64,000 nt of DNA from Microbacterium sp. Marseille-Q6648 (GTDB lineage: Bacteria; Actinomycetota; Actinomycetes; Actinomycetales; Microbacteriaceae), in contig NZ_CALPBZ010000005.1 in NCBI RefSeq assembly GCF_943181415.1, forward strand, positions 401,032 to 465,031. The letters run 5' to 3'. A program made the position numbers and the translations under genes. The notes under the pieces are model-generated. The model saw nothing but the letters and a program-made list of their open reading frames with translations. It was not told the DNA's origin and did not search any database. Shown in pieces: positions 1 through 8,658 of this stretch; the stretch's first letter is position 1; each line of letters opens with the position of its first letter.

Positions 1-296
1 ACCCGTTTCGCCAATGCTGGGTCGGAGAGCAGGCGCAACACGGCGAGCCGCCGGTTTCCTTCAATGACAACGTCGTCGACCTTCAGCACGTCGTCACGAT
101 CGAGCACGATCATGGGTTCGTAGTTCATCCAACCCGAACTGGTGATCGAGTCGATCAGTTCGGAGAGTGAGGCGTTATCGACTAGGTGCTGGATGGCCTC
201 CTCTTCATTCGCAAAGAGGTTGTCCGGCATGCGCGGATTGCGCAGATCGAAGTTGAGGTCCGAAGGACTGGAGGTGTCCTCGCGAAACTGAGACAT
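1..296 (-). CDS. ParB/Srx-like nuclease-domain protein (partial, 3' end outside window)
   Basis: The first 98 residues are visible and the gene runs off the left edge. After an acidic N-terminus there is a helical stretch (AIQHLVDNASLSELIDSI), then PMIVLDRDDVLKVDD and VIEGNRRLAVLRLL. The E-G-N-R-R-x-A-V-L box is the signature of the ParB N-terminal/Srx fold, where it binds CTP or a nucleic-acid substrate. The start is ATG at 296, preceded by AGGGAG 4 nt upstream. Stand-alone ParB-domain proteins with this ILDGNRR-type box are common in mobile islands and defence loci, and base composition here is visibly less GC-rich than the rest of the window. The role cannot be fixed from the fragment. A chromosomal-partition ParB is unlikely because the box lies near residue 85 without the usual preceding motifs. 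Confidence 0.75.
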   Translation of the reverse strand, partial: MSQFREDTSSPSDLNFDLRNPRMPDNLFANEEEAIQHLVDNASLSELIDSITSSGWMNYEPMIVLDRDDVLKVDDVVIEGNRRLAVLRLLSDPALAKR

Positions 297-497
297 GGCA
301 CTCCCTAACGTCTACTTGAGACTAGCGGCGGCGAGACCCGGCGCACTGCTTCGTCGGCATAGGGCAGAGATCCGGTTGGCCACATCTTGGCCACAACCGG
401 CCGCCAGGGGGAAGCGATTCTGTGATCACCGTGCACATCTGAGATCAGACACGGCCTGGGGAGGAGTCGCAGGCCCAGCTTGCGCTGCTACTTCCAG

Positions 498-546
498 CAC
501 GACTGAAAATCGTGAGGTCACGGGATCGACGCCCGTCGGAGCCACT
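498..546 (+). tRNA. 3' portion of tRNA-Phe (GAA), candidate att site
   Basis: A complete anticodon arm is visible: stem CACGA (498-502), loop CTGAAAA (503-509, anticodon GAA at 505-507), stem TCGTG (510-514). A 5-nt variable loop follows (515-519), then a T arm ACGGG/CCCGT (520-524, 532-536) and an acceptor 3' strand CGGAGCC plus A (537-544). The matching 5' acceptor strand GGCTCCG and a D arm are not found in the expected 25-30 nt upstream, so this is not a complete tRNA. A rho-independent terminator follows directly, as for a real tRNA gene end. Confidence 0.7.
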
Positions 547-550
547 GGGA

Positions 551-583
551 CCCTCGTGTGGCTTCTACACACGGGGGTTTCTT
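551..583 (+). terminator. Rho-independent terminator after tRNA-Phe fragment
   Basis: The 10-bp stem CCCTCGTGTG (551-560) pairs with CACACGGGGG (568-577), including one G-U pair, with a 7-nt loop. It is followed by TTTCTT (578-583). Confidence 0.75.
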
Positions 584-622
584 CATGCCCCGCCGCCCGC
601 CTCGCGATGCGAGGCTGGAGGC

Positions 623-1144
623 ATGTCCGGAGCCATCGTCAGCCTCGAGCTCCTCCTCGACGGCCGCACCGAAGCGGCCGTGCGCGACGAGTGGGCGGCG
701 CTGGCGGCATCCGGTCTGTCGAGTCTTGCCGCGCACACCGCCCCGAGCAACCGGCCGCACATCACCCTGGTCGTGCGGACGCGGATCGCGGCGTTCGAGA
801 CTGACGGGATCGCACGACGGCTCCCTCTGCCGGTGACGCTCGGCGCGCCGGTGCTGTTCGGCACGGGCGACCGGCGAGTGCTCGCGCGGTCGGTGGCGCC
901 GAGCCCCGCCCTCGTCGACCTGCACCGCGACCTGCACGGCGCCCTGGGAGCGGGCGAAGACGCTGCGCACACCACACCGGGCGCATGGTTCCCCCACGTC
1001 ACGCTCGCGCGGCGGGTGCGGCTGGCCGATCTCACGACCGCCCTGCCGCTCGTCGGCGGCGAGCTCGACGGCACGGCGACGGCGCTGCGGCGATGGGATG
1101 CCGCGACGCGCACCGTCACCCACCTGACGGGCGCGGATGCGTGA
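623..1144 (+). CDS. 2'-5' RNA ligase family (LigT-like phosphoesterase) protein
   Basis: This 173-aa protein carries the two H-x-T/S boxes of the 2H phosphoesterase superfamily: RPHITLV near residue 50 and FPHVTLA near residue 125. Family members hydrolyse or ligate 2',5' or 2',3'-cyclic phosphodiester bonds in RNA. The start is ATG 623 (MSGAIVSLEL), with GAGG 8 nt upstream. The frame is open further 5', but that stretch covers the tRNA fragment and terminator and is not coding. It is the first core-type gene right of the putative element boundary and stands alone upstream of pgi. Confidence 0.8.
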   Translation: MSGAIVSLELLLDGRTEAAVRDEWAALAASGLSSLAAHTAPSNRPHITLVVRTRIAAFETDGIARRLPLPVTLGAPVLFGTGDRRVLARSVAPSPALVDLHRDLHGALGAGEDAAHTTPGAWFPHVTLARRVRLADLTTALPLVGGELDGTATALRRWDAATRTVTHLTGADA

Positions 1145-1185
1145 AGGGATGTGACGCGCCCCGGGCGCGCGCGGCGCGGGCTCGA

Positions 1186-1191
1186 TAGGTT
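1186..1191 (+). promoter_or_regulatory. -10 element of leaderless pgi
   Basis: TAGGTT lies 6 nt before the GTG start, with no ribosome binding site. Confidence 0.55.
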
Positions 1192-1197
1192 AGGCGC

Positions 1198-2877
1198 GTG
1201 ACCGCTCCGATCGATGCCACCGCCACTTCCGCCTGGGCCGAGCTCTCTGCGCACCGGGACGCCTTCACCCCCGACCTGCGCGGCTGGTTCGCCGCCGACC
1301 CCGACCGGGTCGAGCGCCTGACCTTCACTCTCGCCGACCTGCACGTCGACCTGTCGAAGAACCTCGTCACCGACGAGATCCTCGCCTCGCTCGTCCGCCT
1401 CGCCGAGCAGACCGGCGTCGCCGAGCGGTACGCGGCAATGCTCGCCGGCGAGCACATCAACACCACCGAGGACCGGGCGGTGCTGCACACGGCCCTGCGC
1501 CGGCCGAAGGGTGCGACCCCCGCGCTCGTGGTCGACGGGCAGCAGATCGACGACGACGTGCACGAGGTGCTCGACCGGGTCGCCGCGTTCGCCCGGCGCG
1601 TGCGCTCCGGCGACTGGAAGGGCGCCACGGGCAGGAAGGTCACGCACGTCGTCAACATCGGCATCGGCGGCTCGGACCTCGGTCCCGTCATGATCTACGA
1701 AGCGCTCAAACCCTACGCGGATGCCGGCATCGAGGCCCGCTTCGTCTCGAACATCGACCCGACCGATCTGGCGCAGAAGACCGCCGACCTCGACCCCGAG
1801 ACGACGCTGTTCATCGTCGCATCGAAGACCTTCACCACGCTCGAGACCCTCACCAACGCCCGCCTGGCGCGGGACTGGCTGTGGTCGAAGCTCGCCGAGA
1901 CCGGCGCCATCGCCGACGACGAGACCGCCAGGACGGATGCCGTCGCCCACCACTTCATCGCCGTCTCGACGGCGCTCGACAAGGTCGCCGCGTTCGGCAT
2001 CGACACCGACAACGCGTTCGGCTTCTGGGACTGGGTCGGCGGCCGGTACTCGGTGGACTCGGCGATCGGCACGTCACTGGCGATCACCCTCGGACCCGAC
2101 GTGTTCGCCGAACTGCTCGCCGGATTCCACGCCGTCGACGAACACGTGCGCACGCAGCCCCTCACGCGGAACGTCCCGGTCCTCATGGGTCTGCTGAACG
2201 TCTGGTACGTGAACTTCCTCGGCTCGCAGTCGCACGCCGTGCTGCCCTACGCGCAGCAGCTGCACCGCTTCGCGGCCTACCTGCAGCAGCTCACGATGGA
2301 GTCCAACGGCAAGTCCGTGCGCTGGGACGGCAGCCCTGTCACCACCGACACCGGCGAGGTCTTCTGGGGCGAGCCGGGCACGAACGGCCAGCACGCGTTC
2401 TACCAGCTCATCCACCAGGGCACGCGCCTGATCCCCGCCGACTTCATCGCGTTCGTGAACCCCGCGTACCCGCTCGCGGACGACGGCCGTGACGTGCACG
2501 GGCTGTTCCTGGCGAACTTCCTCGCGCAGACGAAGGCGCTCGCGTTCGGGAAGACCGCCGAAGAGGTCGAGGCCGAGGGCACGACCGGCGCCCTCGTGGC
2601 TGCCCGCACGTTCGCCGGCAACCGGCCCACGACGTCGATCTTCGCCCCGTCGTTGACCCCTGCCGTGCTCGGCCAGCTGGTCGCGCTGTACGAGCACATC
2701 ACCTTCACGCAGGGGGTGATCTGGGGCATCAACTCCTTCGACCAGTGGGGCGTCGAGCTCGGCAAGCAGCTCGCGCTGCAGATCGCGCCCGCCATCGAGG
2801 GCGACGACCAGGCGCTGGCCGCTCAGGATGCGTCGACTCAGGCCCTGCTGGCGTACTACCGCTCGCACCGCAGCTGA
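1198..2877 (+). CDS. pgi: Glucose-6-phosphate isomerase
   Basis: This 559-aa enzyme interconverts glucose 6-phosphate and fructose 6-phosphate in cytosolic glycolysis and gluconeogenesis. Both family signatures are present: [16 protein letters not shown] near residue 280 and [13 protein letters not shown] near residue 515. The phosphate-binding GIGGSDLGP (around residue 155) and SKTFTTLET (around 210) are also intact. Length is normal for the 550-aa class. The GTG start at 1198 follows a TAGGTT -10 by only 6 nt, so translation is probably leaderless. It is a single gene; a palindromic repeat fills the gap to the convergent ACT gene. Confidence 0.97.
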   Translation: MTAPIDATATSAWAELSAHRDAFTPDLRGWFAADPDRVERLTFTLADLHVDLSKNLVTDEILASLVRLAEQTGVAERYAAMLAGEHINTTEDRAVLHTALRRPKGATPALVVDGQQIDDDVHEVLDRVAAFARRVRSGDWKGATGRKVTHVVNIGIGGSDLGPVMIYEALKPYADAGIEARFVSNIDPTDLAQKTADLDPETTLFIVASKTFTTLETLTNARLARDWLWSKLAETGAIADDETARTDAVAHHFIAVSTALDKVAAFGIDTDNAFGFWDWVGGRYSVDSAIGTSLAITLGPDVFAELLAGFHAVDEHVRTQPLTRNVPVLMGLLNVWYVNFLGSQSHAVLPYAQQLHRFAAYLQQLTMESNGKSVRWDGSPVTTDTGEVFWGEPGTNGQHAFYQLIHQGTRLIPADFIAFVNPAYPLADDGRDVHGLFLANFLAQTKALAFGKTAEEVEAEGTTGALVAARTFAGNRPTTSIFAPSLTPAVLGQLVALYEHITFTQGVIWGINSFDQWGVELGKQLALQIAPAIEGDDQALAAQDASTQALLAYYRSHRS

Positions 2878-2924
2878 GTCGCGGCATCCGGGGGCGGGGC
2901 TCTCCTCCGCTCGTCGCGGCGACG

Positions 2925-2992
2925 GGAGGACGTGTCGCCCACGGGAGGACCTCCCGCGGCCGGAGCATCCTCCGCTCGGCGACGACTCCTCC
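2925..2992. repeat. 68-bp inverted GGAGGA-19 element, copy 1
   Basis: On the plus strand GGAGGA occurs at 2925 and 2944 (19 nt apart) around cgtgtcGCCCACG. On the minus strand the same pair occurs with its complement TCCTCC at 2968 and 2987 (19 nt apart) around gtcgtcGCCGAGC. The whole is 68 bp and lies between the convergent ends of pgi and the ACT-domain gene. Matching elements lie at 43428 and 56146. Confidence 0.8.
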
Positions 2993-3030
2993 GCCCGTCG
3001 CGGTGGACGGAGGCGCTGAGTCGCGGCCCG

Positions 3031-3543
3031 TCACTCGGTGAGGGTGACGTCCACCTGGATCTCGGTCGCGAGACGCTCGAGCTCGCCGGTGACCACGCCC
3101 AGATCCACGGATGCCGGAACGCGCGCCACGACGGTCGCCTCGAAGAGGCGCCCGCCGTACATGGCCGCGTCGCGGGTCTCGGTGCTCAGCCGCTCGATGC
3201 TCAGGTCGTGTTCGCGGAGCACGGCGCTGACGTCGCGGACGATGCCGGGACGGTCGTTGCCCAGCACCTGCAGCGTGAGGTGGCGCGAGGGCGCGGCATC
3301 CTTCTCGGCGGCTCCGGTGTGGACGGCCACGGTGAGCAGTCCGTCGAGCACGGTGAGCGCGACGCGCAGCTCGTCGGCGCGATCCTCGGGGACCGAGACC
3401 TCGATGACGCCGGCGAAGGCGCCGGCGAGCTCTGCCAGGCGGCTGTTCTCCCAGTTGCCGCCGTGCTCCTCGACGATGTCGGCGACGGTGGCGACGAGAC
3501 CGGCGCGGTCGTCGCCGACGACGGTGAGGACGAGGGTGATCAC
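3031..3543 (-). CDS. Tandem ACT-domain protein (GcvR-like)
   Basis: This 170-aa protein consists of two ACT domains (about residues 1-75 and 88-165), each starting with a beta strand and a D-R/D-R-P-G turn (VVGDDRAGLVATVADIV; LGNDRPGIVRDVSAVL). There is no DNA-binding or catalytic domain. The architecture matches glycine-cleavage repressor-like ACT proteins, which bind amino acids and act through protein partners. The start is GTG 3543 with a -10 (TACGCT) 7 nt away. It is a single gene, and the amino-acid ligand cannot be inferred from context. Confidence 0.85.
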   Translation of the reverse strand: MITLVLTVVGDDRAGLVATVADIVEEHGGNWENSRLAELAGAFAGVIEVSVPEDRADELRVALTVLDGLLTVAVHTGAAEKDAAPSRHLTLQVLGNDRPGIVRDVSAVLREHDLSIERLSTETRDAAMYGGRLFEATVVARVPASVDLGVVTGELERLATEIQVDVTLTE

Positions 3544-3550
3544 GAGCGCC

Positions 3551-3556
3551 AGCGTA
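3551..3556 (-). promoter_or_regulatory. -10 element of leaderless ACT-domain gene
   Basis: TACGCT on the minus strand, 7 nt before the GTG start at 3543. Confidence 0.5.
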
Positions 3557-3675
3557 GCGCTCGCGCCCGGGCCGCGTCAGCGCCGCGCGTCCAGCCCGCC
3601 CGGACCTGCCCTCTGGTGCTGACGGCGGCCGCTGGGGCATGATCTGCCTCAGGCCGCATCGCCGAGGGGGGCTGC

Positions 3676-4674
3676 ATGACGGATGCCGGACGACCCGTGC
3701 TCGCGCGCTGGCACGTCGATCTTCCCGACCTCTCGGGCCGCCGCGCTCTGGTCACCGGCGCCAGCGACGGGGTTGGGGCCGAGATCGCGCGGGCGCTCGC
3801 GGGTGCGGGCGCGCATGTGGTCATGCCGGTGCGCTCGCGGGCGAAGGCCGCGGTGGTCACCCAGCGCATCCTCGCCGAGACTCCGGACGCGCAGCTGTCG
3901 GTCCGGCTGGCCGACCTGTCGTCGCTCGGGTCGGTCGACGGGCTCGTCCGGCAGCTGCTGGCCGAGGAGGAGCCGATCGACATGCTCGTGCTGAACGCCG
4001 GGATCGTGCTCCTGGGCGATCCGGCGCGGCACGTCAGCACCGACGGGTTCGAGCTGCACCTCCAGACCAACGCCCTCTCGCACGTGGCGCTGACCGCCGG
4101 CATCCTGCCTCTGCTGCGAGCGCGCGGTTCTCGCGTGGCCGTGCAGTGCAGCCTCGCGGTGAAGCACGGGACGCTGGCGTTCGACGACCTGCAGGTCGAA
4201 CGCGGATACCGCCCGCTCCGCGCCTACACGGCGTCGAAGGTCGCACTCGGCCTGTTCGCCGTCGAGCTGGCACGCCGCAGCGGGGCCGGGGACTGGGGGG
4301 TGCGGGTCGCGCTCTGCCACCCCGGCATCGCCCTCACGAACATCGCGCCCGCAGAGCTGCGCGGGCGCCGCTCCCCCGGCGCGCGGCTGGGGCGCGCGCT
4401 CATGGAGCGCCGCATCCTGAGCCAGAGCGCGGGCGAGGCGGCGCTCCCGGCGCTGCGGGCGGTGACGTCTCCCGACGTGTCGTCCGGAGAGCTGGTGGTG
4501 CCCTCGGGGGCGTTCGAGCTGCACGGGAGCCCCCGAGCGAGGAAGCCGTACCGGAGCATTGCGGACCCCCTCGCCGCCGCACGGGCGTGGGACGTGCTGA
4601 CGCAGCTCGCGGGTGCCCGCTTCCCGGCCGAGCCGGGCACGCCGCCCCTCGGTCCCGGCAGCGGGCGCGGCTGA
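3676..4674 (+). CDS. SDR-family NAD(P)-dependent oxidoreductase
   Basis: This 332-aa short-chain dehydrogenase has a Rossmann fold. The cofactor loop VTGASDGVGAEIARAL lies near residue 27, LNAGIV near 105 and the catalytic Y-x-x-x-K (YTASK) near 180. It is longer at both ends than the 250-aa classical SDRs and resembles the retinol-dehydrogenase/WW-oxidoreductase-like extended group. A purine-rich GAGGGGGG precedes ATG 3676. It converges on the glycosyltransferase gene with 9 nt between stops. The substrate is unknown. Confidence 0.85.
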   Translation: MTDAGRPVLARWHVDLPDLSGRRALVTGASDGVGAEIARALAGAGAHVVMPVRSRAKAAVVTQRILAETPDAQLSVRLADLSSLGSVDGLVRQLLAEEEPIDMLVLNAGIVLLGDPARHVSTDGFELHLQTNALSHVALTAGILPLLRARGSRVAVQCSLAVKHGTLAFDDLQVERGYRPLRAYTASKVALGLFAVELARRSGAGDWGVRVALCHPGIALTNIAPAELRGRRSPGARLGRALMERRILSQSAGEAALPALRAVTSPDVSSGELVVPSGAFELHGSPRARKPYRSIADPLAAARAWDVLTQLAGARFPAEPGTPPLGPGSGRG

Positions 4675-4683
4675 GGATCCGGG

Positions 4684-5829
4684 TCAGAGCTCGCCCGGCG
4701 ACGTGGCCTGGCGATCGAGCTCGTCGACGAAGCGGCGCGCGGCGCTCGGCTCGGCGTCGGGCTTGCGCGGGGCGTAGACCACGAGCGAGTGGAAGACGAA
4801 GCGCACGACGAACGCGACCACGAGCGTGATCGCCGTGGCCACCACGGCCGACAGGTGCCACGACTCGACCATGAACGCCATGATCGGGATCCGGATGAGA
4901 GCCTCGGCGTTGTTGAACGAGAACGACTTCGCGAAGCGCACCCAGCCAGTGGAGGCCTGATCGCGCATGTCGTGGAAGACGAACCGCTCCATGAGCAGGA
5001 AGTTGCCGATGATGGTCGCCTCGGCGCCGATGACGGCGGCGACGATGTAGTCGACCCCCAGCTGCGTGAGAGCCCACACGATCGCGAGGTTCGCCACCGC
5101 CCCGAGCCCGCCGATCACGGCGAAGAGCGACATCTTGCCGAACCGCAGCGCGGCCAGCTGCGATATGAAGTGCAGCCCCTGGCGGAAAGACGCTTTGGAG
5201 TCGCCGGCATGGCGATCGGCGAAGTCGAACGGCACCTCGGCCACCCGCAGGGCGCGGCGCGCGAGGATCTCGAGGAGGATCTTGAAGCCACGGGGCTGGA
5301 GCAGCGCCTGGTCGACGCTGCGCCGGTCGAGGAGGAAGAAGCCGGTCATCGGGTCCGAGACGTTCCGCAGCCGCACCGGGAACATCGCGCGGGTGATCGC
5401 CGTCGAGGCCTTCGACACCATCACCCGCGTCCGGTCGGCCAGGCCGCCCGACGTGCCCCCGCCGGCGTACCGCGAGGCCAGCACCAGGTCGACGTCGCCG
5501 CGTTCGAAGCGCTCCCACAGGACCGGGATCGTCTCGGGGGGATGCTGCAGATCGCCGTCGATGACCAGGCACGCATCCGACTCCGCCGCGGCGAACCCCT
5601 CGAGCACCGCCCCGCCCAGTCCGCCGGCCGCGTGGGCACGGTGGATGACGCGCACCGGCAGCGGCGCGGTGGCGGCGACGGCCTCGATGACGTCGGGGGT
5701 GTCGTCCGTGCTGTCGTCGACGAACACGATCTCGGCATCGAGGCCGTCCACCGCCGCCGAGACGCGACGGACCAGCTCCGAGACGTTCGGAGCCTCGTTG
5801 TAGGTCGGGACGATGATCGAGAGCTGCAC
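4684..5829 (-). CDS. GT2 polyprenol-phosphate glycosyltransferase fused to GtrA-like membrane domain
   Basis: This 381-aa protein has two domains. Residues 1-235 are a family 2 glycosyltransferase of the dolichol-phosphate mannose synthase type (SIIVPTYNEAPN, DDSTDDTP, the D-x-D box in VIDGDLQHPPE). Residues 245-370 are a GtrA-like domain with four hydrophobic helices (GKMSLFAVIGGLGAVANLA onward). Such fusions transfer a sugar from a nucleotide donor to polyprenol phosphate and are thought to flip or hold the lipid-linked sugar. The start is GTG 5829 (VQLSIIVPTYN). The divergent neighbour is a polyprenol-sugar-dependent GT39-type enzyme, which is a likely partner. Confidence 0.88.
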   Translation of the reverse strand: MQLSIIVPTYNEAPNVSELVRRVSAAVDGLDAEIVFVDDSTDDTPDVIEAVAATAPLPVRVIHRAHAAGGLGGAVLEGFAAAESDACLVIDGDLQHPPETIPVLWERFERGDVDLVLASRYAGGGTSGGLADRTRVMVSKASTAITRAMFPVRLRNVSDPMTGFFLLDRRSVDQALLQPRGFKILLEILARRALRVAEVPFDFADRHAGDSKASFRQGLHFISQLAALRFGKMSLFAVIGGLGAVANLAIVWALTQLGVDYIVAAVIGAEATIIGNFLLMERFVFHDMRDQASTGWVRFAKSFSFNNAEALIRIPIMAFMVESWHLSAVVATAITLVVAFVVRFVFHSLVVYAPRKPDAEPSAARRFVDELDRQATSPGEL

Positions 5830-5913
5830 CGGGTCTATCGTCGCACGCGCCCTCGCCCGCCAGGGCGCGGATTTCTCGCCCCGGATCATGCGTGCGCTGC
5901 GGCGTCCGGTCCC

Positions 5914-5919
5914 TATGCT
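5914..5919 (+). promoter_or_regulatory. -10 element for GT39-like gene
   Basis: TATGCT lies 27 nt before the GTG at 5947. A GGAGGGGGAA ribosome binding site lies in between, so this gene has a short leader. Confidence 0.45.
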
Positions 5920-5946
5920 GGCGGCAGGACCGGCGGAGGGGGAACC

Positions 5947-7428
5947 GTGGTGCGGGATCGGCGTGGGGTGCTGCTGCTGGCCGGCATCGCTCTGGTCGCC
6001 CTCACGACGCGGTTCCTTCCGTATGTCCTGCCCGGGGTGCTGGTCACGCAGCGCGAATACGACGACGGCGTGATGTTCGCCGCAGCGCTGTCGATGCTGT
6101 CGGGCCAGTGGCCGTATGAGGACTTCGTCTACCTGCATCCGCCGGGCTCGTTCCTGTGGCTCGCACCGCCCGCGCTGCTGGCCGGCGTCGTCGACGAGGC
6201 CACGGCCTTCGCCGTCGCCCGGATCCTGGCGGTGGCGACGGGGGTGGCGAACACGGTGCTCATCGGCGTGCTGCTGCGCCGCTTCGGTACGGCGGCCATG
6301 GTGACCGGTGCGCTGCTGTACGCGGTGTGGCCGGTGGCGGTGGCGACCGAGCAGGTGTACCTGCTCGAACCGGTGCTGAACCTGCTGCTGCTCGTGGCGC
6401 TGTGGTCCCTGTCGCGGCGAGCGCTCGCGATGACGTGGATCGCCGGCATCGCGCTCGGCGTCGCCCTCACCGTCAAGTACTGGGCCGTCGTCGACATCGC
6501 GGTCGTCGCGGTCATCGTGGCGGTGCGCTTCGGCGCGCGCGGACTCGTGCGCTTCGTCGCCGGCGCCGCGGGGGCGGCGGCCGTCGTGGCGCTGCCGTTC
6601 TTCGTCCGCGCCCCTGCGGAGATGTGGCAGCAGAGCGTCATGACCCAGCTGTCGCGTCCGCCGGCGGGAACGAGCCTGGCCGCACGGGCCAACCGGTTCT
6701 CGCTGTTCGTCGACGTGCCGTGGCTGGACGCCCTGGTGCCGTGGCTCGTGTGGGCGGCGCTGCTCGTGGCGCTGCTCGTGATCGCCCTGCTCCCCCTCGC
6801 ACGCGCGCTCCGCGCGAGGACTCGCGCGTCGGTCTGGCCGGATGCCGTGTGGTGGGGGCTCCTCGCCGTGATCCACGCCGTGCTCATCGCCGCGAGCGGC
6901 GTCTTCTACAACCACTACGCCACCTGGGTGCTCGCCCCGCTCGCGCTGTCGACGGGCGCCGCCGTCGCCGCCCTCTCGCATCGGCGGGTGCGGCGCGGAC
7001 TCGTCGCCGGGATCGCGGCGGTCGCGGTCGTGACGGTCATCGCGGGCCTGACGGCCGTGCGACCGACGAGCCTGCGCATCGACGAGGTGACTGCTTGGTC
7101 GTCCACGCGGGAGTGCGTCTGGGGCGATCCGACGAAGCTGATCCAGGCCGACACCGTCCAGCGCAACATCGCCCGTGGCTGCGCGTTCGACGTCGATCCG
7201 TTCGGGGTCGGGCTCGTCCTCGTCGGACCGGATGCCGCAGGCGACGCCGTGCAGGACGAACCCGTCGTGCACCAGCACACCTGGCGGCAGCTCGAGCGTG
7301 CGGACGGCGTCGTGCTCGGCACCGAGCCTGCGCCGCGCGCCGGAGGCGGTCCCGGACGGTTCGCCGAGGAGTTCGCGCCCGCCGGCTCGAGTGGCGGTGT
7401 GGGCATGTGGAGTCGTCGCGGGACGTGA
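5947..7428 (+). CDS. GT39/ArnT-like membrane glycosyltransferase
   Basis: This ~493-aa integral membrane protein has roughly ten hydrophobic segments. An N-terminal extracytoplasmic loop carries the acidic REYDDGVMF and the YEDFVYLHPPGS stretch, typical of the Dol-P-mannose-protein mannosyltransferase (PMT/GT39) and ArnT superfamily. Such enzymes transfer a sugar from a polyprenol phosphate donor on the outer face of the membrane. It starts at GTG 5947 or in-frame GTG 5950 and has a good Shine-Dalgarno. It is divergent from the GT2-GtrA gene, which could make its donor. The acceptor is unknown. Confidence 0.82.
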   Translation: MVRDRRGVLLLAGIALVALTTRFLPYVLPGVLVTQREYDDGVMFAAALSMLSGQWPYEDFVYLHPPGSFLWLAPPALLAGVVDEATAFAVARILAVATGVANTVLIGVLLRRFGTAAMVTGALLYAVWPVAVATEQVYLLEPVLNLLLLVALWSLSRRALAMTWIAGIALGVALTVKYWAVVDIAVVAVIVAVRFGARGLVRFVAGAAGAAAVVALPFFVRAPAEMWQQSVMTQLSRPPAGTSLAARANRFSLFVDVPWLDALVPWLVWAALLVALLVIALLPLARALRARTRASVWPDAVWWGLLAVIHAVLIAASGVFYNHYATWVLAPLALSTGAAVAALSHRRVRRGLVAGIAAVAVVTVIAGLTAVRPTSLRIDEVTAWSSTRECVWGDPTKLIQADTVQRNIARGCAFDVDPFGVGLVLVGPDAAGDAVQDEPVVHQHTWRQLERADGVVLGTEPAPRAGGGPGRFAEEFAPAGSSGGVGMWSRRGT

Positions 7429-7464
7429 GGAGCGGCATCCGGGCCCTGCTCAGGAAGCATCCGT

Positions 7465-7470
7465 GAGAAT
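7465..7470 (+). promoter_or_regulatory. -10 element of leaderless redoxin gene
   Basis: GAGAAT lies 7 nt before ATG 7478. Confidence 0.45.
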
Positions 7471-7477
7471 GGAGCGC

Positions 7478-7741
7478 ATGACTTCTGACGCTTCGTCCTC
7501 GATCACCATGTTCGGCGCCGACTGGTGCCGCGACTGCATCCGCACCAAGAAGCAGCTCGACCAGCTCGGCGTCGAGTACACGTACGTCGACCTCGTCGCC
7601 GACCCGTCCGCAGCGGACGTCGCCCGCGACATCTCGGGTCGCACGAACATCCCGGTGGTGGTGTACCCCGACTCCACCCACCACGTCGAGCCCTCGAACG
7701 CCGACGTCGAAGAGAAGCTCAAGGAGCTTTCGCTCATCTGA
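7478..7741 (+). CDS. Mycoredoxin-type glutaredoxin
   Basis: This 87-aa thioredoxin-fold protein has the dithiol active site WCRDC near residue 16 and the cis-Pro loop NIPVVVYPD near residue 63. Actinobacteria lack glutathione, and small glutaredoxin-like proteins of this type reduce mycothiol mixed disulfides in the cytosol. The second ATG (7478) is preferred over ATG 7469 because the GAGAAT -10 overlaps the upstream ATG and lies 7 nt from 7478, matching other leaderless genes here. Confidence 0.88.
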   Translation: MTSDASSSITMFGADWCRDCIRTKKQLDQLGVEYTYVDLVADPSAADVARDISGRTNIPVVVYPDSTHHVEPSNADVEEKLKELSLI

Positions 7742-7785
7742 TCCGCCGCGCCCCACCGGCTCTGCCGCCCGCGAGCGGCGGTGGA

Positions 7786-7791
7786 TAGGCT
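7786..7791 (+). promoter_or_regulatory. -10 element of leaderless kyn operon
   Basis: TAGGCT lies 6 nt before the GTG start at 7798, the same geometry as pgi. Confidence 0.55.
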
Positions 7792-7797
7792 CGGGGC

Positions 7798-8658
7798 GTG
7801 AACGAAGGCGTCGAGCGCAATACGCGCCGGATCGAAGGTTCGGTGGTCACCGACTTCACCGACCGCATGAGCTACGGCGGGTATCTCGACCTGGGGACGC
7901 TGCTGAGCGCGCAGCGCCCGCTGAGCGAACCCGAGCACCACGACGAGCTGCTGTTCATCATCCAGCACCAGACCACCGAGCTGTGGCTGAAGCTGGTGCT
8001 GCACGAGCTGACGGGCGCCGCGGACCTGCTGCGCGAGGACCGGCTCGCCCCGGCCCTCAAGTGCATCGCGCGGGTCAAGCACATCCAGAAGACGCTCACC
8101 GAGCAGTGGTCGGTGCTGGCGACCCTGACGCCCGCAGAGTACGCGCAGTTCCGCGGCATCCTGGGCAATTCGAGCGGCTTCCAGTCGGCCCAATACCGCG
8201 CCGTGGAATTCCGGCTGGGCAACAAGAACGCCGCCATGCTGCGGGTGTTCGACGCGGATGCCGCGTCGAGCGCGCTCCTGCAGGACGCCCTCGAGGCACC
8301 CAGCCTCTACGACGAGTTCCTGCGATTGCTGGCGCGTGCGGGCTACGACATCCCCGACGGCGTCCTCGAACGGGACGTCACCGAAGCCTGGACCTTCACG
8401 CCCGAGCTCGTGCCGGTCTTCGCCGCGATCTACGACGATCCGCAGGCGCATTGGGCGGCGTACGAGACGTGCGAGGAGCTGGTCGACCTCGAGGACAACT
8501 TCCAGCTGTGGCGGTTCCGCCACCTGAAGACCGTCGAGCGCATCATCGGCGGCAAGACGGGCACCGGCGGATCCAGCGGGGCCCCGTTCCTGCGGCGCGC
8601 ACTCGAGCTCACCTTCTTTCCGGAGCTGTACGCGGTGAGGACGGAGATCGGGCGATGA
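7798..8658 (+). CDS. kynA: Tryptophan 2,3-dioxygenase
   Basis: This 286-aa enzyme opens the indole ring of L-tryptophan to N-formylkynurenine using heme and O2. It has the family N-terminus YGGYLDLGTLLSAQ, the heme-side helix with DELLFIIQHQTTELWLK (contains the proposed catalytic His), and GNSSGFQSAQYR near residue 125, which binds substrate. Length is typical. It is the first gene of a kynurenine operon; the next gene begins inside its stop codon (ATGA overlap). Confidence 0.96.
   Translation: MNEGVERNTRRIEGSVVTDFTDRMSYGGYLDLGTLLSAQRPLSEPEHHDELLFIIQHQTTELWLKLVLHELTGAADLLREDRLAPALKCIARVKHIQKTLTEQWSVLATLTPAEYAQFRGILGNSSGFQSAQYRAVEFRLGNKNAAMLRVFDADAASSALLQDALEAPSLYDEFLRLLARAGYDIPDGVLERDVTEAWTFTPELVPVFAAIYDDPQAHWAAYETCEELVDLEDNFQLWRFRHLKTVERIIGGKTGTGGSSGAPFLRRALELTFFPELYAVRTEIGR

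Larger units (their letters stand above)
1..546. mobile_element. Right-hand end of a probable integrative element (inferred)
   Basis: The segment combines lower GC, an accessory ParB-domain gene reading leftwards, and an end point at the 3' part of a tRNA-Phe whose 5' half is absent. Integrative elements that use tyrosine integrases commonly recombine in the 3' half of a tRNA gene and leave such a fragment at the far end. Positions 297-497 hold no convincing gene. The integrase and the intact tRNA copy would lie outside the window, so this is inference. Confidence 0.45.

Noticed and set aside
297-497. Possible small gene or complete tRNA upstream of the tRNA-Phe fragment
   Set aside because: No D arm or matching 5' acceptor strand is seen, and no open frame has a ribosome binding site or motif.
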